A stretch of 64,000 bases of DNA. Origin: Kineosporia succinea (GTDB lineage: Bacteria; Actinomycetota; Actinomycetes; Actinomycetales; Kineosporiaceae). The position numbers and the translations under genes were made by a program. Location: positions 2,539,241 to 2,603,240 of the forward strand of contig NZ_JAUSQZ010000001.1 in the NCBI RefSeq assembly GCF_030811555.1, read 5' to 3'. Each line of letters starts with the position of its first letter. Positions within the stretch are counted from its first letter, which is position 1. This document shows positions 51,836 through 59,999 of this stretch, in pieces. The notes beneath the pieces were generated by a model. It searched no databases. It had not been told where the DNA came from and saw only the letters and a list, made by a program, of their open reading frames with translations.

Positions 51836-52417
51836 CTACTGCATGACGAACTCGGTGAAGTACACGTCGTACACCTCGGGCTGTACCGTCAGCTGCGAGA
51901 CGCGCTTCTCCGCCTGGGCCGCGGTCAGGTCGTCGGTCTCGTGCACCTTGCCCCCGCTGACCTCCTCGTTCGCCTTGGTGATCTCCTCCTCGGTGGGGTC
52001 CCCCTCCGGGAGATAGGCGAGCTTGACCCGGGCGACGAGTTCCTTCTTCGCCGCGTCCTTGCCCTCGGTGCTGCTCAGCTGGTCGATGGTCATGTTGCTG
52101 AACACGTTGATCACCTGGTCGAGGGCCTTCGACCCGTCGGGTGCCTCGGCCACGTCCTTGGTCGGCTGCAGTGCGATGCCGACCTTCAGGAAGTGGCCCT
52201 TGGCCAGGTTCACCGTGATCGAGTCGAGAGGCACGACGGTGCCGGCGACGGGCGCGGGCAGTTCCTTCGCGGCCCCGGAACTGTCGTCCTTGGGCCGTAG
52301 TACGAAGAACCAGGCGGCGGCGAGCACCAGGACGATGACGGGCAGCGCGATGATGATGAGCTTCTTCCTGCCCCCACCCGCGGCCTCCTCACCTTCCTTC
52401 TCGTCTCCCTTGGCCAT
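51836..52417 (-). CDS. fliL: Flagellar basal body-associated protein FliL
   Basis: 193 residues from ATG at 52417. It has a short charged cytoplasmic tail (AKGDEKEGEEAAGGGRKK), one membrane span (LIIIALPVIVLVLAAAWFFVL) and an extracytoplasmic domain (VPLDSITVNLAKGHFLKVGIALQ, ending VYDVYFTEFVMQ) typical of FliL. It surrounds the stator and supports torque. It follows motB by 60 bp. Its 3' end now faces the convergent oxidoreductase gene instead of fliM. Confidence 0.93.
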   Translation of the reverse strand: MAKGDEKEGEEAAGGGRKKLIIIALPVIVLVLAAAWFFVLRPKDDSSGAAKELPAPVAGTVVPLDSITVNLAKGHFLKVGIALQPTKDVAEAPDGSKALDQVINVFSNMTIDQLSSTEGKDAAKKELVARVKLAYLPEGDPTEEEITKANEEVSGGKVHETDDLTAAQAEKRVSQLTVQPEVYDVYFTEFVMQ

Positions 52418-52477
52418 GTGCGTCTCCTTCTGTGTTGTTCGTCCGTGACGTGGTCGGGTCTTCCGTGAATAACGGCT

Positions 52478-53374
52478 CTACTTACTGTTTCCCAGGTCCT
52501 CGACGGCCCGCCCGGAGGAGGTGTCGACCTGGGCCAGCACCACGATCTCGACGCGGCGGTTGACCACCACCGACTTCGGGTCGTCGGCGGGCAGTCTCGG
52601 CTGGGTGTCGGCGAAACCGGTGAAAGTCATCCGGCGATAGGGAATCTGGTCGGTGTTGCGGAGGTAGACCAGAACGTTGGATGCGCGCTCGCCGGACAGT
52701 TCCCAGTTGTTGCGGAACTGGGCGGTGCGGATCGGGATCGAGTTGGTGTGCCCGTCCACGCTCAGCTTGTTGGGCAGGGCGCGAAGGGTCGGGCCCAGGG
52801 TGCGCAGGATCTTCTCGCCCCGCGGCATCAGGGTGGCGCTGGCGTTCTCGAACAGCACGTTGTCGGTCGCGATCGTGACCACCAGGCCGCGTTCGTTGAA
52901 CCGGAACGTGGCGCCGTTCTTCAGGCCGGCCTTGGTGAGAGCCTTCTGCAGCTCCTCCTGGGCCTTCTTGAGGTTGTTGACCTCTTTCTTCACGGCCTCC
53001 TGCTCGGTGGCCTTGACCAGCTCGGCGACCTTCTCCGGGTTGACCTGGGCGGCCGTCACCTGGTTCGGGTTCTGCCGCTGATTCCCGTTGGCGCCCGAGA
53101 GGTTCGGGTCGTCCGGGGCGACCCCACCGCCCGGCGACAGGAGCTGGTCGCCCCCGGTGAGGATCTCCACCGGGGCGCCGAACCCCACCGACAGGCCGTT
53201 CTTCAGCGCGGCGAACTTTCGCGAGTCCACCTGGCTGATGGCGAAGAGCACGATGAAGAGCACCATCAGCAGCGTCATCATGTCGGCGTAGCTGACCAGC
53301 CAGCGCTCGTGGTTCTCGTGCTCCTCGTGCTCTTCCTCATGACCGCGGCGCTTCCCCCCACCGCCGCCGCTCAT
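52478..53374 (-). CDS. motB: Flagellar stator protein MotB
   Basis: 298 residues from ATG at 53374 (TGATG overlap with motA). A Gly/His/Glu-rich N-terminus is followed by the single span with the proton-binding Asp31 (RWLVSYADMMTLLMVLF). A plug/linker region (about 60-140) leads to the OmpA-like peptidoglycan-binding domain (about 150-285): VVTIATDNVLFENASATL, LSVDGHTNSIP and NNWELSGERASNVLVYL. A proton-driven MotB rather than sodium-driven PomB is suggested but not proven. Normal length. Confidence 0.95.
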   Translation of the reverse strand: MSGGGGGKRRGHEEEHEEHENHERWLVSYADMMTLLMVLFIVLFAISQVDSRKFAALKNGLSVGFGAPVEILTGGDQLLSPGGGVAPDDPNLSGANGNQRQNPNQVTAAQVNPEKVAELVKATEQEAVKKEVNNLKKAQEELQKALTKAGLKNGATFRFNERGLVVTIATDNVLFENASATLMPRGEKILRTLGPTLRALPNKLSVDGHTNSIPIRTAQFRNNWELSGERASNVLVYLRNTDQIPYRRMTFTGFADTQPRLPADDPKSVVVNRRVEIVVLAQVDTSSGRAVEDLGNSK

Positions 53375-54147
53375 CAGGCAGCCTCTCGCACTTCGTTAGG
53401 CCCGGTCGGGGTCATCTTCGAGCGCAGCTTGGTCGCCACCACCCGCGGGTTCGAGCCGGCCTGGATCGCCAGCACTCCGTCGATCACCAGTTCCATCTTG
53501 GCCGCCTCCTGAGCTGCCAGGTACTTGATGCGCTTGCCCCAGGGCAGGAACATCACGTTGGCCGACATGACGCCCCACAGGGTGGCGACGAACGCGCCGG
53601 CGATGAGGTGGCCGAGTTTCTCCGGCTCACTCAGGTTCTCGAGCACGTGGATCAGACCGATGACGGTACCGACGATGCCGATGGTCGGCGCGTAACCACC
53701 CGCGTCGGTCCAGAAGCTGGCGCCGACGGCGGCGGAGGCCTTCTTGGCCCGCACCTCGGCCATCAGGATGTCGTAGAGGTCGTCCGGGTCGGTGCCGTCC
53801 ACGGCCATCTGCAGACCGCGCTGCATGAACGGGTCGTCGATGCTGTCCATCTCCGACTCCAGCGAGAGAAGTCCCTCACGGCGGGCCTTCTCGGCCATCT
53901 TCACCAGCGGGTCGACGATCTCCTCGTTGTTCACCGGCTTGGCCGTGAACGCGTAGACCAGCCACTTGAACCCGGTCATCATCGACGGGATCGTGCCGCC
54001 GGCCATGCAGGCACCGAGCGTACCGACGATCACCAGCATGATCGGTGGGATCAGGAAGATCGCCATCGGGCTGGAGCCCTCGAGGATCATCGAGGCGAAG
54101 ATGGCGCCCAGCGCCACGACGAGGCCGACAATCGTTGCCACGTCCAT
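53374..54147 (-). CDS. motA: Flagellar stator protein MotA
   Basis: 257 residues from ATG at 54147 with GGAGG about 7 bases upstream. Four membrane spans: two at the N-terminus (TIVGLVVALGAIFASMI and FLIPPIMLVIVGTLGACMA), then a cytoplasmic loop with charged residues (KARREGLLSLE, DDPFMQRGLQMAVDGTD) that contacts FliG, and two more spans from APTIGIVGTVIGLIHVL onward. With MotB it forms the torque-generating ion channel. Normal length. Confidence 0.96.
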   Translation of the reverse strand: MDVATIVGLVVALGAIFASMILEGSSPMAIFLIPPIMLVIVGTLGACMAGGTIPSMMTGFKWLVYAFTAKPVNNEEIVDPLVKMAEKARREGLLSLESEMDSIDDPFMQRGLQMAVDGTDPDDLYDILMAEVRAKKASAAVGASFWTDAGGYAPTIGIVGTVIGLIHVLENLSEPEKLGHLIAGAFVATLWGVMSANVMFLPWGKRIKYLAAQEAAKMELVIDGVLAIQAGSNPRVVATKLRSKMTPTGPNEVREAA

Positions 54148-54150
54148 GAA

Positions 54151-54474
54151 TCACACCTCCCGTGACGGCAGGCGCAGAACCCGGCCGAAAGTCGTTTCGT
54201 GCGAGGTCCGATCGGCGGTCGTGACGTCCGCGGCGTCGTCCGCGGTGCCGGCACCGTACCGGGACAGGGTGATGGCCTCGGCGGCCACGGAGGCGCGCCA
54301 GGTGCGGACCATGTCGACGATCCGGGTCAGGGGCTCCTCGACGACCAGCTTGTGGCCGTCCACCAGGGTGATGACGGTGTCGGGCGTCGCCTCGGCGCGC
54401 TCGATCAGGTCAGGGTTGACCGCTATGGCCACCCCGTTACCCAGTCGGGTCACAATGATCACGCGAAGATCCAT
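54151..54474 (-). CDS. flbD: FlbD-family flagellar protein
   Basis: 107 residues from ATG at 54474. The first 60 residues match the small FlbD family: VIIVTRLGNGVAIAVNPDLIERAEATPDTVITLVDGHKLVVEEP, then TRIVDMVRTWR. The rest is a variable Ala/Thr/Asp tail. FlbD is found between flgE and motA in many Gram-positive flagellar clusters, as here, but its biochemical role is not established. It is not the FlbD transcription activator of Caulobacter. Three bases separate it from motA. Confidence 0.88.
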   Translation of the reverse strand: MDLRVIIVTRLGNGVAIAVNPDLIERAEATPDTVITLVDGHKLVVEEPLTRIVDMVRTWRASVAAEAITLSRYGAGTADDAADVTTADRTSHETTFGRVLRLPSREV

Positions 54475-54698
54475 CCTTGGAGTTGTCGGGCCGTCCAGTG
54501 GCCTCGGGTTAGTCGGTCGGCACCAGGGCCGGGGGATTGAGACGTTCGGGGGCAGACTGCTCCGCCCGGGTTACGGAAAGCCAGGCCGCCTCACGGATGG
54601 TGCCCCGGTCGGGGCGAAAACGCCCGGATCGAGCGGCTACCCGGGGCCGAACGGGGGATCGGCCGAAAGTGGTTCGCCCGCCGCGGGTACGCACGAGA

Positions 54699-54732
54699 GG
54701 GTCACCGGCCGCGATCGCGCGGCTGGTGACCC
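54699..54732 (-). terminator. Hairpin downstream of flgE
   Basis: GGGTCACCGGCCGCG (54699-54713) pairs with CGCGGCTGGTGACCC (54718-54732), 15 bp with one wobble pair, loop ATCG, 24 bases after the flgE stop. No T tract follows, so read-through into flbD-motA may be partial. The rest of the 281-bp flgE-flbD gap holds no gene. Confidence 0.55.
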
Positions 54733-54755
54733 CCTTCGGCGGTGTCGCGGTGCTA

Positions 54756-55964
54756 CTACCTCTTGATGTTGACCAGTTCCTGCAGGATCTCGTCGCTGGA
54801 GGTGATCACCTTGGAGTTCGCCTGGAAACCGCGCTGGGCGATGATCATGTTGGTGAACTCGGCCGCCAGGTCGACGTTCGACATCTCCAGCGCACCACCG
54901 GTGATCAGGCCGTGGCCACCGGCACCGGGGATACCGATCTCGGCCAGACCGGAGTTGGCGGTGTCGCGGTAGACGCTGTCGCCCTGCTTCTCCAGACCGC
55001 TCACGTTGTTGAACGTGGCCAGGGCGAGCTGGCCCAGGGCCTGCTTCTGGCCGTTGCTGAAGATACCGGTGACGATGCCGTCGCTGCCGATCTGGAACTC
55101 GTTCAGCGTGCCCGCCGCGTATCCGTCCGTGGACTTCGTGGCGGGGGCGCTCAGGCCGGCGTAACCGGTGAACTGGGTCAGGTCCAGGTTCATCGTGACG
55201 CCGTTGACGGTGAACGCGATCGGGTTGGTGGACGAACCGGCGTCGAACTGACCGGCGTCGTTGAACCCGACGTTGCCGCTGGCCAGCACGGCGGTGTTGT
55301 CGGCGGGGTCACGGACCTCGATGTTGTACGTGCCGTCGGCCGGGTCGTTCGGGGTCAGCACGATCGGCACCGCGTAGGCGGCACCACCCTGGTCGTAGAC
55401 CGTCGGCGTGAGCGTGAGCTCCTTGGTGCCGGTCGGGTCGAGGTTGCCGCCGACCTTGACCGTGGTGGTGGCTGAGCCGGGAATGCTCAGGCCGGCCTGC
55501 AGCTGCAGCTTCGAGAGCTGGCCGTAGGCGCTGATGTCACCGTTCACGGCCTGGTAGCCCTGCACGTACATGCCGTTCGGGTTGACCAGGTAACCGTCGT
55601 TGTCGAGCGTGAAGGCGCCGGCGCGGGAGTACACCTGCGTGCCACCGTCGTCGAGCACGAAGAAGCCGTCACCGTTGATCATGATGTCGGTCGCCTTGTT
55701 GGTGACCTGGGTCGAACCCTGGGCGAAGTTCTGCTGCACCGCGGCGAGTTTCACACCGAGGCCGATCTGCGTCGGGTCGAGACCACCGCTGGTCTGGGTC
55801 GAGGCCCCGGCTGCGCGCAGGAGCTGGCTCAGCGTGTCCTCGAAGACGATGTTCGAGGACTTGAAACCGGCGGTGTTGACGTTGGCGATGTTGTTGCTCA
55901 CCACGTCCATCATCTGCTGGTGAGCCTTCAGGCCACTGATACCTGAGAAGAGTGAGCGGAGCAT
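54756..55964 (-). CDS. flgE: Flagellar hook protein FlgE
   Basis: 402 residues from ATG at 55964. N-terminal rod/hook motif MLRSLFSGISGLKAHQQMMDVVSNNIANVNTAGFK with the ANVNTAGFK signature; middle D1/D2 domains (TDIMINGDGFFVL, YSRAGAFTLDNDGYLVNPNG); C-terminal GALEMSNVDLAAEFTNMIIAQRGFQANSKVITSSDEILQELVNIKR. It is exported and polymerises into the hook under the FlgD cap. The short length suits a simple hook protein. About 100 bp separate it from flgD. Confidence 0.94.
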   Translation of the reverse strand: MLRSLFSGISGLKAHQQMMDVVSNNIANVNTAGFKSSNIVFEDTLSQLLRAAGASTQTSGGLDPTQIGLGVKLAAVQQNFAQGSTQVTNKATDIMINGDGFFVLDDGGTQVYSRAGAFTLDNDGYLVNPNGMYVQGYQAVNGDISAYGQLSKLQLQAGLSIPGSATTTVKVGGNLDPTGTKELTLTPTVYDQGGAAYAVPIVLTPNDPADGTYNIEVRDPADNTAVLASGNVGFNDAGQFDAGSSTNPIAFTVNGVTMNLDLTQFTGYAGLSAPATKSTDGYAAGTLNEFQIGSDGIVTGIFSNGQKQALGQLALATFNNVSGLEKQGDSVYRDTANSGLAEIGIPGAGGHGLITGGALEMSNVDLAAEFTNMIIAQRGFQANSKVITSSDEILQELVNIKR

Positions 55965-56064
55965 GCCGGACCTCCTGGTTCGGTCACTACTGCGGTCGGC
56001 GTCCGTGCCGGGGAAATCCGGCGCATTCCGTGCGCCCGGAACTTGGGGGGTGTGGTGCGGGGGA

Positions 56065-56571
56065 TCAGGCGGAAGCTTCGCCAGAACTGCTGTCGTCGGC
56101 GGCCGGGGTCGTCGGGGTCGTCGTGCCGCCGATCTTCACGCTGGTCAGGTCGCCCAGCGGCACCTTGACGGCGGCCGCCCCGGTGCTGGGGGTGACCAGC
56201 AGCTGCGGCGTGCCGTCGACCATGGTGATGCCGGTGACGATGCCGGACCCGGCCTTGCTGCCGACGCCGTACTCCACGTTGGCGCCGATCATGCCCAGCG
56301 ACGACTGCATCTGGCTGGCCGTGAGCAGGCTGGAGGTGTTGTCCACCATCGCCTCGAGCTTCTCCACGGTGGTGAACTGCGCCATCTGGGAGAGGTACTG
56401 GGTGGAGTCGGTGGGGTTCATCGGGTCCTGGTACTTCATCTGGGCCAGAAGAAGTTTCAGGAACATGTCCTTGTCCGACGTGGTGCTGTTCGTCGAGCGG
56501 GACACGGTCGAGGTGTCGGTGGCCGTGTTGTTGCTGTTGATGATGTCGGCGATATTGCCGGTGACCGGCAT
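56065..56571 (-). CDS. flgD: Flagellar hook cap protein FlgD
   Basis: 168 residues from ATG at 56571. The conserved N-terminal region is clear: DKDMFLKLLLAQMKYQDPMNPTDSTQYLSQMAQFTTVEKLEAM (about 33-75). The C-terminal part is short (SSLGMIGANVEYG, a small beta segment and a Thr/Pro/Ser tail), so it lacks the full FLG_C tudor/FnIII module of E. coli FlgD, as is often seen in Gram-positives. It caps the growing hook. Lies 40 bp after fliK. Confidence 0.92.
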   Translation of the reverse strand: MPVTGNIADIINSNNTATDTSTVSRSTNSTTSDKDMFLKLLLAQMKYQDPMNPTDSTQYLSQMAQFTTVEKLEAMVDNTSSLLTASQMQSSLGMIGANVEYGVGSKAGSGIVTGITMVDGTPQLLVTPSTGAAAVKVPLGDLTSVKIGGTTTPTTPAADDSSSGEASA

Positions 56572-56611
56572 ACGTCACTCCTCCTTCGGGGGACTTCGGG
56601 GGACGGGCGGA

Positions 56612-58531
56612 TCAGATCATCAGGTCGAGATTGCCGTTGCCGGCCGCGGCGCCCGTCATCGGCGTGGCCGTGGTGGTGGGCGTTCCGGAACTCCGGACGC
56701 CGGTGCCCGGAAGGTCGCTGCGGGGCTGGTAGTTCGGCTGCGGCTGGCTGCCGCCGCCGGTCCCGGCCGAGGTGTCGGCACTGGCCTGCATCTGCACGTC
56801 CGCCAGGTTCAGCCCGGCCTGGTTCATCTGGTCGCGCAGGTCGTTCAGCCCGGCCTGCAGCTGGGTCAGGGCGGCCGGGGCGGCGACCAGGTCGACGCGC
56901 ACGTCGCCGTTGTGCACCGACAGGGTCACCGTCACGTCACCGAGATCCTCCGGCGAGAGCCGGATCACGGCCCGGTGGCTGCCCTCCTTCAGAGTGCGCA
57001 GCTGGGCCGCGATCTGCTGACCGACCTGCTCGGCCACGGTCTCGGCGGCGGCCGTGCTGTAACCGGTCCCGTTCACCGTGGCCGGGGTGGAGGCCTGCTG
57101 GGTCTGCTGGGCCTGGCCGAGCTGCGTGGTGAAGCCGTCACCGGGTGACGTGGCGGAGCCCGTGTTCTCCGGTGCGTCCTGGGCGTCGGTGGCTCCGGCG
57201 GTGGCCCCGGCCTGCGCCTGCGACTGGGCGTCGGCGTCGGCCTCCGCGTCGAAGGCCCCCGAAGCCCCTGCACCGTTCACCCCGGCGACCTTCCCGGCCG
57301 TGCCGGAGGCATCACCCCCGATGACGGACGAGGCCTCGGCCCCGTTCATCCACTGCCCGTTGACCATGATCCGGTCGGGCATCGGGGCGACGGCGGCGGG
57401 GTCGGTGCCGGTGGAAGCGCCGGCGGAAGCGCCGGTGGCAGCGCTCGTGGCGTCGGTGGCCGGGAGAGCACCGGTGTCGGTGGACTGCCCGCCGGTGGCG
57501 GCCTGCTCGGAAACCCGGGAACTGGTCCCGGTCTGGGTCATCCCGGCAGCCGCGGCCTTGGCCAGCTCGGCCGCCACCGCGTCCGACGTGGTGCCCGGAC
57601 CCTGGGCCGGCGTCTGACCCGTGGTCATCGAGACGCCCTCGGGCAGAGTGTTCTTCGTGGTGCCGGGCAGCGACTGCTCGGAGTCGGCCGTTCCCTTCAC
57701 CCCGGCCGCCGCGGCCACGGAACCCTCGGTCTTCAGTCCGAGAAGCCCGGCCAGCACCTCGTTGTCGTCACCCGCGAGCTGCGTGAGCAGTGCGTTCAGG
57801 GCGTCGTCCGAGCCGGATGAGGCTCCGGCCGGCCCGGCGGCGCCGGTCTGGGCGTCCAGGGCCAGTTCGACCGACAGGCGGGTGTGCAGGCCGTCCGGCC
57901 CGGAGGTGGTCTCGATCGACGTCACCGTCGGCAGCTTGGCCGCGGCGTCGGCGTCACCCCCGGCCAGGGCCTGGGCGATCTGCCGCGCCGCCAGGGCCTC
58001 CGCCGCGAGAACCTGGGCCAGGGCGTCCATCTGGACGGCCTGGCCCGCCGTCGAGTCGTCGGGCCCTTCCTCGTCGGCCGGGGTCTCGCGGCCGATGTCG
58101 GCGACCTTCTCGTCGGCCGTGTGGTAGCGCTGTTCCGCCGCCGGGTCGACCCCGGCCCCGTTCGAGCCGCCCTTGCGGATGGCCTCGGCCCGGGCGTCCC
58201 GGTCGGCCGCCTTCTCGTCCGCCTTCCGATCGGCGGCGCGGGCATCGGCCGCCCGGGCGTCGGCCGCCTTCTCGTCGGCCGCGTCGGCGCGGTCGCGAGC
58301 GGTGGTGCTGCGCCGGCGGGCGGCGTCCTGGGCGGCGCGCTCGGCGGCGTTCTGCCGGTCGAGAGCGCGGTCGCTGCCCGAGCGTTGCCGGGCCGCGGAG
58401 AGCTGCTGTTCGAACTGCATCCCGCGCTCGGCCGTGACCGAGGCGTTACTACGGAACTGGAACGGGCTGGAGCCCTTTTCGTTGAGCAGGGCCTCGATCG
58501 AGCTCTGCACGTTGCTGGTCGACGTGGTCAT
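56612..58531 (-). CDS. fliK: Flagellar hook-length control protein FliK
   Basis: 639 residues from ATG at 58531, chosen because it overlaps the upstream stop as ATGA and has GGGGGC upstream; an earlier in-frame ATG at 58546 is possible. Residues about 45-140 are a highly charged Ala/Asp/Lys/Arg helix with repeats such as KAADARAADARAADRKADEK. The middle (about 140-520) is Ala/Gly/Ser/Thr-rich and disordered, as expected for the ruler. The C-terminal domain (about 530-600: LKEGSHRAVIRLSPEDLGDVTVTLSVHNGDVRVDLVA) is the FliK/Flg_hook domain that touches FlhB to switch substrate specificity. Confidence 0.92.
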   Translation of the reverse strand: MTTSTSNVQSSIEALLNEKGSSPFQFRSNASVTAERGMQFEQQLSAARQRSGSDRALDRQNAAERAAQDAARRRSTTARDRADAADEKAADARAADARAADRKADEKAADRDARAEAIRKGGSNGAGVDPAAEQRYHTADEKVADIGRETPADEEGPDDSTAGQAVQMDALAQVLAAEALAARQIAQALAGGDADAAAKLPTVTSIETTSGPDGLHTRLSVELALDAQTGAAGPAGASSGSDDALNALLTQLAGDDNEVLAGLLGLKTEGSVAAAAGVKGTADSEQSLPGTTKNTLPEGVSMTTGQTPAQGPGTTSDAVAAELAKAAAAGMTQTGTSSRVSEQAATGGQSTDTGALPATDATSAATGASAGASTGTDPAAVAPMPDRIMVNGQWMNGAEASSVIGGDASGTAGKVAGVNGAGASGAFDAEADADAQSQAQAGATAGATDAQDAPENTGSATSPGDGFTTQLGQAQQTQQASTPATVNGTGYSTAAAETVAEQVGQQIAAQLRTLKEGSHRAVIRLSPEDLGDVTVTLSVHNGDVRVDLVAAPAALTQLQAGLNDLRDQMNQAGLNLADVQMQASADTSAGTGGGSQPQPNYQPRSDLPGTGVRSSGTPTTTATPMTGAAAGNGNLDLMI

Positions 58532-59547
58532 CGCAGTTGCCCCCAAGCATTCTGCACTCGTCGGACGTAATTCTCGGTTTCGGTGTACGGAGGCACACCG
58601 TCGTACTTCCGGACCGCACCGGGTCCGGCGTTGTAGGCGGCCAGGGCCAGATCGACCCGGCCGAAGGTGCGCAACTGGTCGGAGAGGTAGCGCGCGGCAC
58701 CGTCGACCGCCTGGGCCGGGACGCTCGCGTCCACACCCAGATCCTTGGCGGTGCCCGGCATCAGCTGCATGAGTCCCTGCGCACCCGCGGGGCTCTTCGC
58801 CGAGGCGTTGTAGTTGCTCTCCGTCTTGGCCACGGCCGACAGCAGCGCCGGGTCGAGGCCGTACTTCTTCCCCGCGGCCTCGAAGAGCGAGGCGTACGGG
58901 GTGGATCCGAGGGAGGACGAGCCGGTCGAGCCGGTCAGTTTGGCCAGGGTGTCGGCCACCGAACCGGACGAGGAGGAGGTGGACGAGGTGTCGGTGAGCA
59001 CCCGGCGGATCTGGCTGGGGGTCTCGTAGACGTCCCGGATCCGCACCACGTCACCGGTTTTCGGCGCGTCGATCATCTTGCCGTCACCCAGGTAGATGCC
59101 CACGTGCGAAACCGGCGAGTTGAAGAACACCAGGTCGCCGGGCTGGGCCGCAGCCAGCGACGACACCTTCGTGCCCACCGTGGCCTGGGCGGCGCTGGTG
59201 CGCGGCAGCTCGATGCCGAGCTGGCCGAACACCAGCTTGGTGAAACCGGAGCAGTCCAGGCCGGTCTCGGGGTCGTTGCCGCCCCACTTGTAGTCCACGC
59301 CCAGGTACTGCTTCGCGATCGAGATGGCCTTGTCCGCGAGGCTTGTGGACGTGGTGCTCGAGGAGGACGAGGAGGATCCGGTCCCGTTCACGAGACTCAG
59401 CAGGTCGTCGAAGTCCGACGTGGTCGAGGTGGACGACGTGCTGGCCGACGTGGTCGTGCTGCTGCTCGTCGCACTGACCGGCGCCGGGTTGATGAGCGTC
59501 TCGATCTGGCCGATCCGGCTGAGCACCGCGCTCAGTCCTTCGGACAT
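58528..59547 (-). CDS. Flagellum-linked NlpC/P60 peptidase plus SLT muramidase
   Basis: 339 residues from ATG at 59547. After a short helix (LSAVLSRIGQIETLI) and a Ser/Thr-rich linker, residues about 70-185 are an NlpC/P60 domain with catalytic Cys98 (GLDCSGF) and His147 (SHVGIYLG). After a second Ser/Thr/Gly linker, residues about 215-335 are a lytic transglycosylase domain with Glu242 (AKTESNYN), SPAGAQGLMQLMPGTA and LALAAYNAGPGAV. So it can cut both stem peptides and glycan strands of peptidoglycan. There is no signal peptide; export through the flagellar system, like FlgJ in Gram-negatives, is the likely route and would open the wall for the rod. It lies between fliJ and fliK with overlaps on both sides. 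Confidence 0.88.
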   Translation of the reverse strand: MSEGLSAVLSRIGQIETLINPAPVSATSSSTTTSASTSSTSTTSDFDDLLSLVNGTGSSSSSSSTTSTSLADKAISIAKQYLGVDYKWGGNDPETGLDCSGFTKLVFGQLGIELPRTSAAQATVGTKVSSLAAAQPGDLVFFNSPVSHVGIYLGDGKMIDAPKTGDVVRIRDVYETPSQIRRVLTDTSSTSSSSGSVADTLAKLTGSTGSSSLGSTPYASLFEAAGKKYGLDPALLSAVAKTESNYNASAKSPAGAQGLMQLMPGTAKDLGVDASVPAQAVDGAARYLSDQLRTFGRVDLALAAYNAGPGAVRKYDGVPPYTETENYVRRVQNAWGQLR

Positions 59548-59999
59548 CAGTTGCCCCCTTCGGGCTCACGGGACGACGGGATCGGCATGCGCCGGCCGGA
59601 ACCGGCGCGTTCGTCCATCTCCTTCTGCTCGGCCCGCATCAGCATCTCCGCGCGCTGCTTGCGGTACCGGTCGTGCAGGGCGGCGACGGCGTGGACCTCG
59701 GCCCGGGCCTGCAGCCAGGCCTCGCGCCGTTCGGCCAGTTTCATCGTGAGCTTGGTCAGCTCGTGGTCCACCTCGGCCAGGTCGCCGCGCAGCCGGAACC
59801 GGTAGACCGACTCCAGTTCCAGCTCGTGCGGCGTGTTCTCACCGTGACGCTGGGCCCGGAGCCGTTCCAGCAGGTCGTCGCGGCGGGCCTGCATCTCGCG
59901 CACCGCGGACTGCGCCTCGTGCAGAGCCGTGGCGGCCTCCTCGAGACGCTTCTCCCGCAGCCGCTCGACCGTGGCCAGCCGGAAACCCTTCTTGCTCAT
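59547..59999 (-). CDS. fliJ: Flagellar export chaperone/stalk protein FliJ
   Basis: 150 residues from ATG at 59999, in an ATGA overlap with fliI; longer starts inside fliI are ignored. The sequence is almost wholly charged alpha-helix (LATVERLREKRLEEAATALHEAQSAVREMQARRDDLLERL, later ELTKLTMKLAERREAWLQARAEV), i.e. the two-helix coiled coil of FliJ that inserts into the FliI hexamer. Sequence identity in this family is low; position after fliI and helical character make the call. Confidence 0.87.
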   Translation of the reverse strand: MSKKGFRLATVERLREKRLEEAATALHEAQSAVREMQARRDDLLERLRAQRHGENTPHELELESVYRFRLRGDLAEVDHELTKLTMKLAERREAWLQARAEVHAVAALHDRYRKQRAEMLMRAEQKEMDERAGSGRRMPIPSSREPEGGN

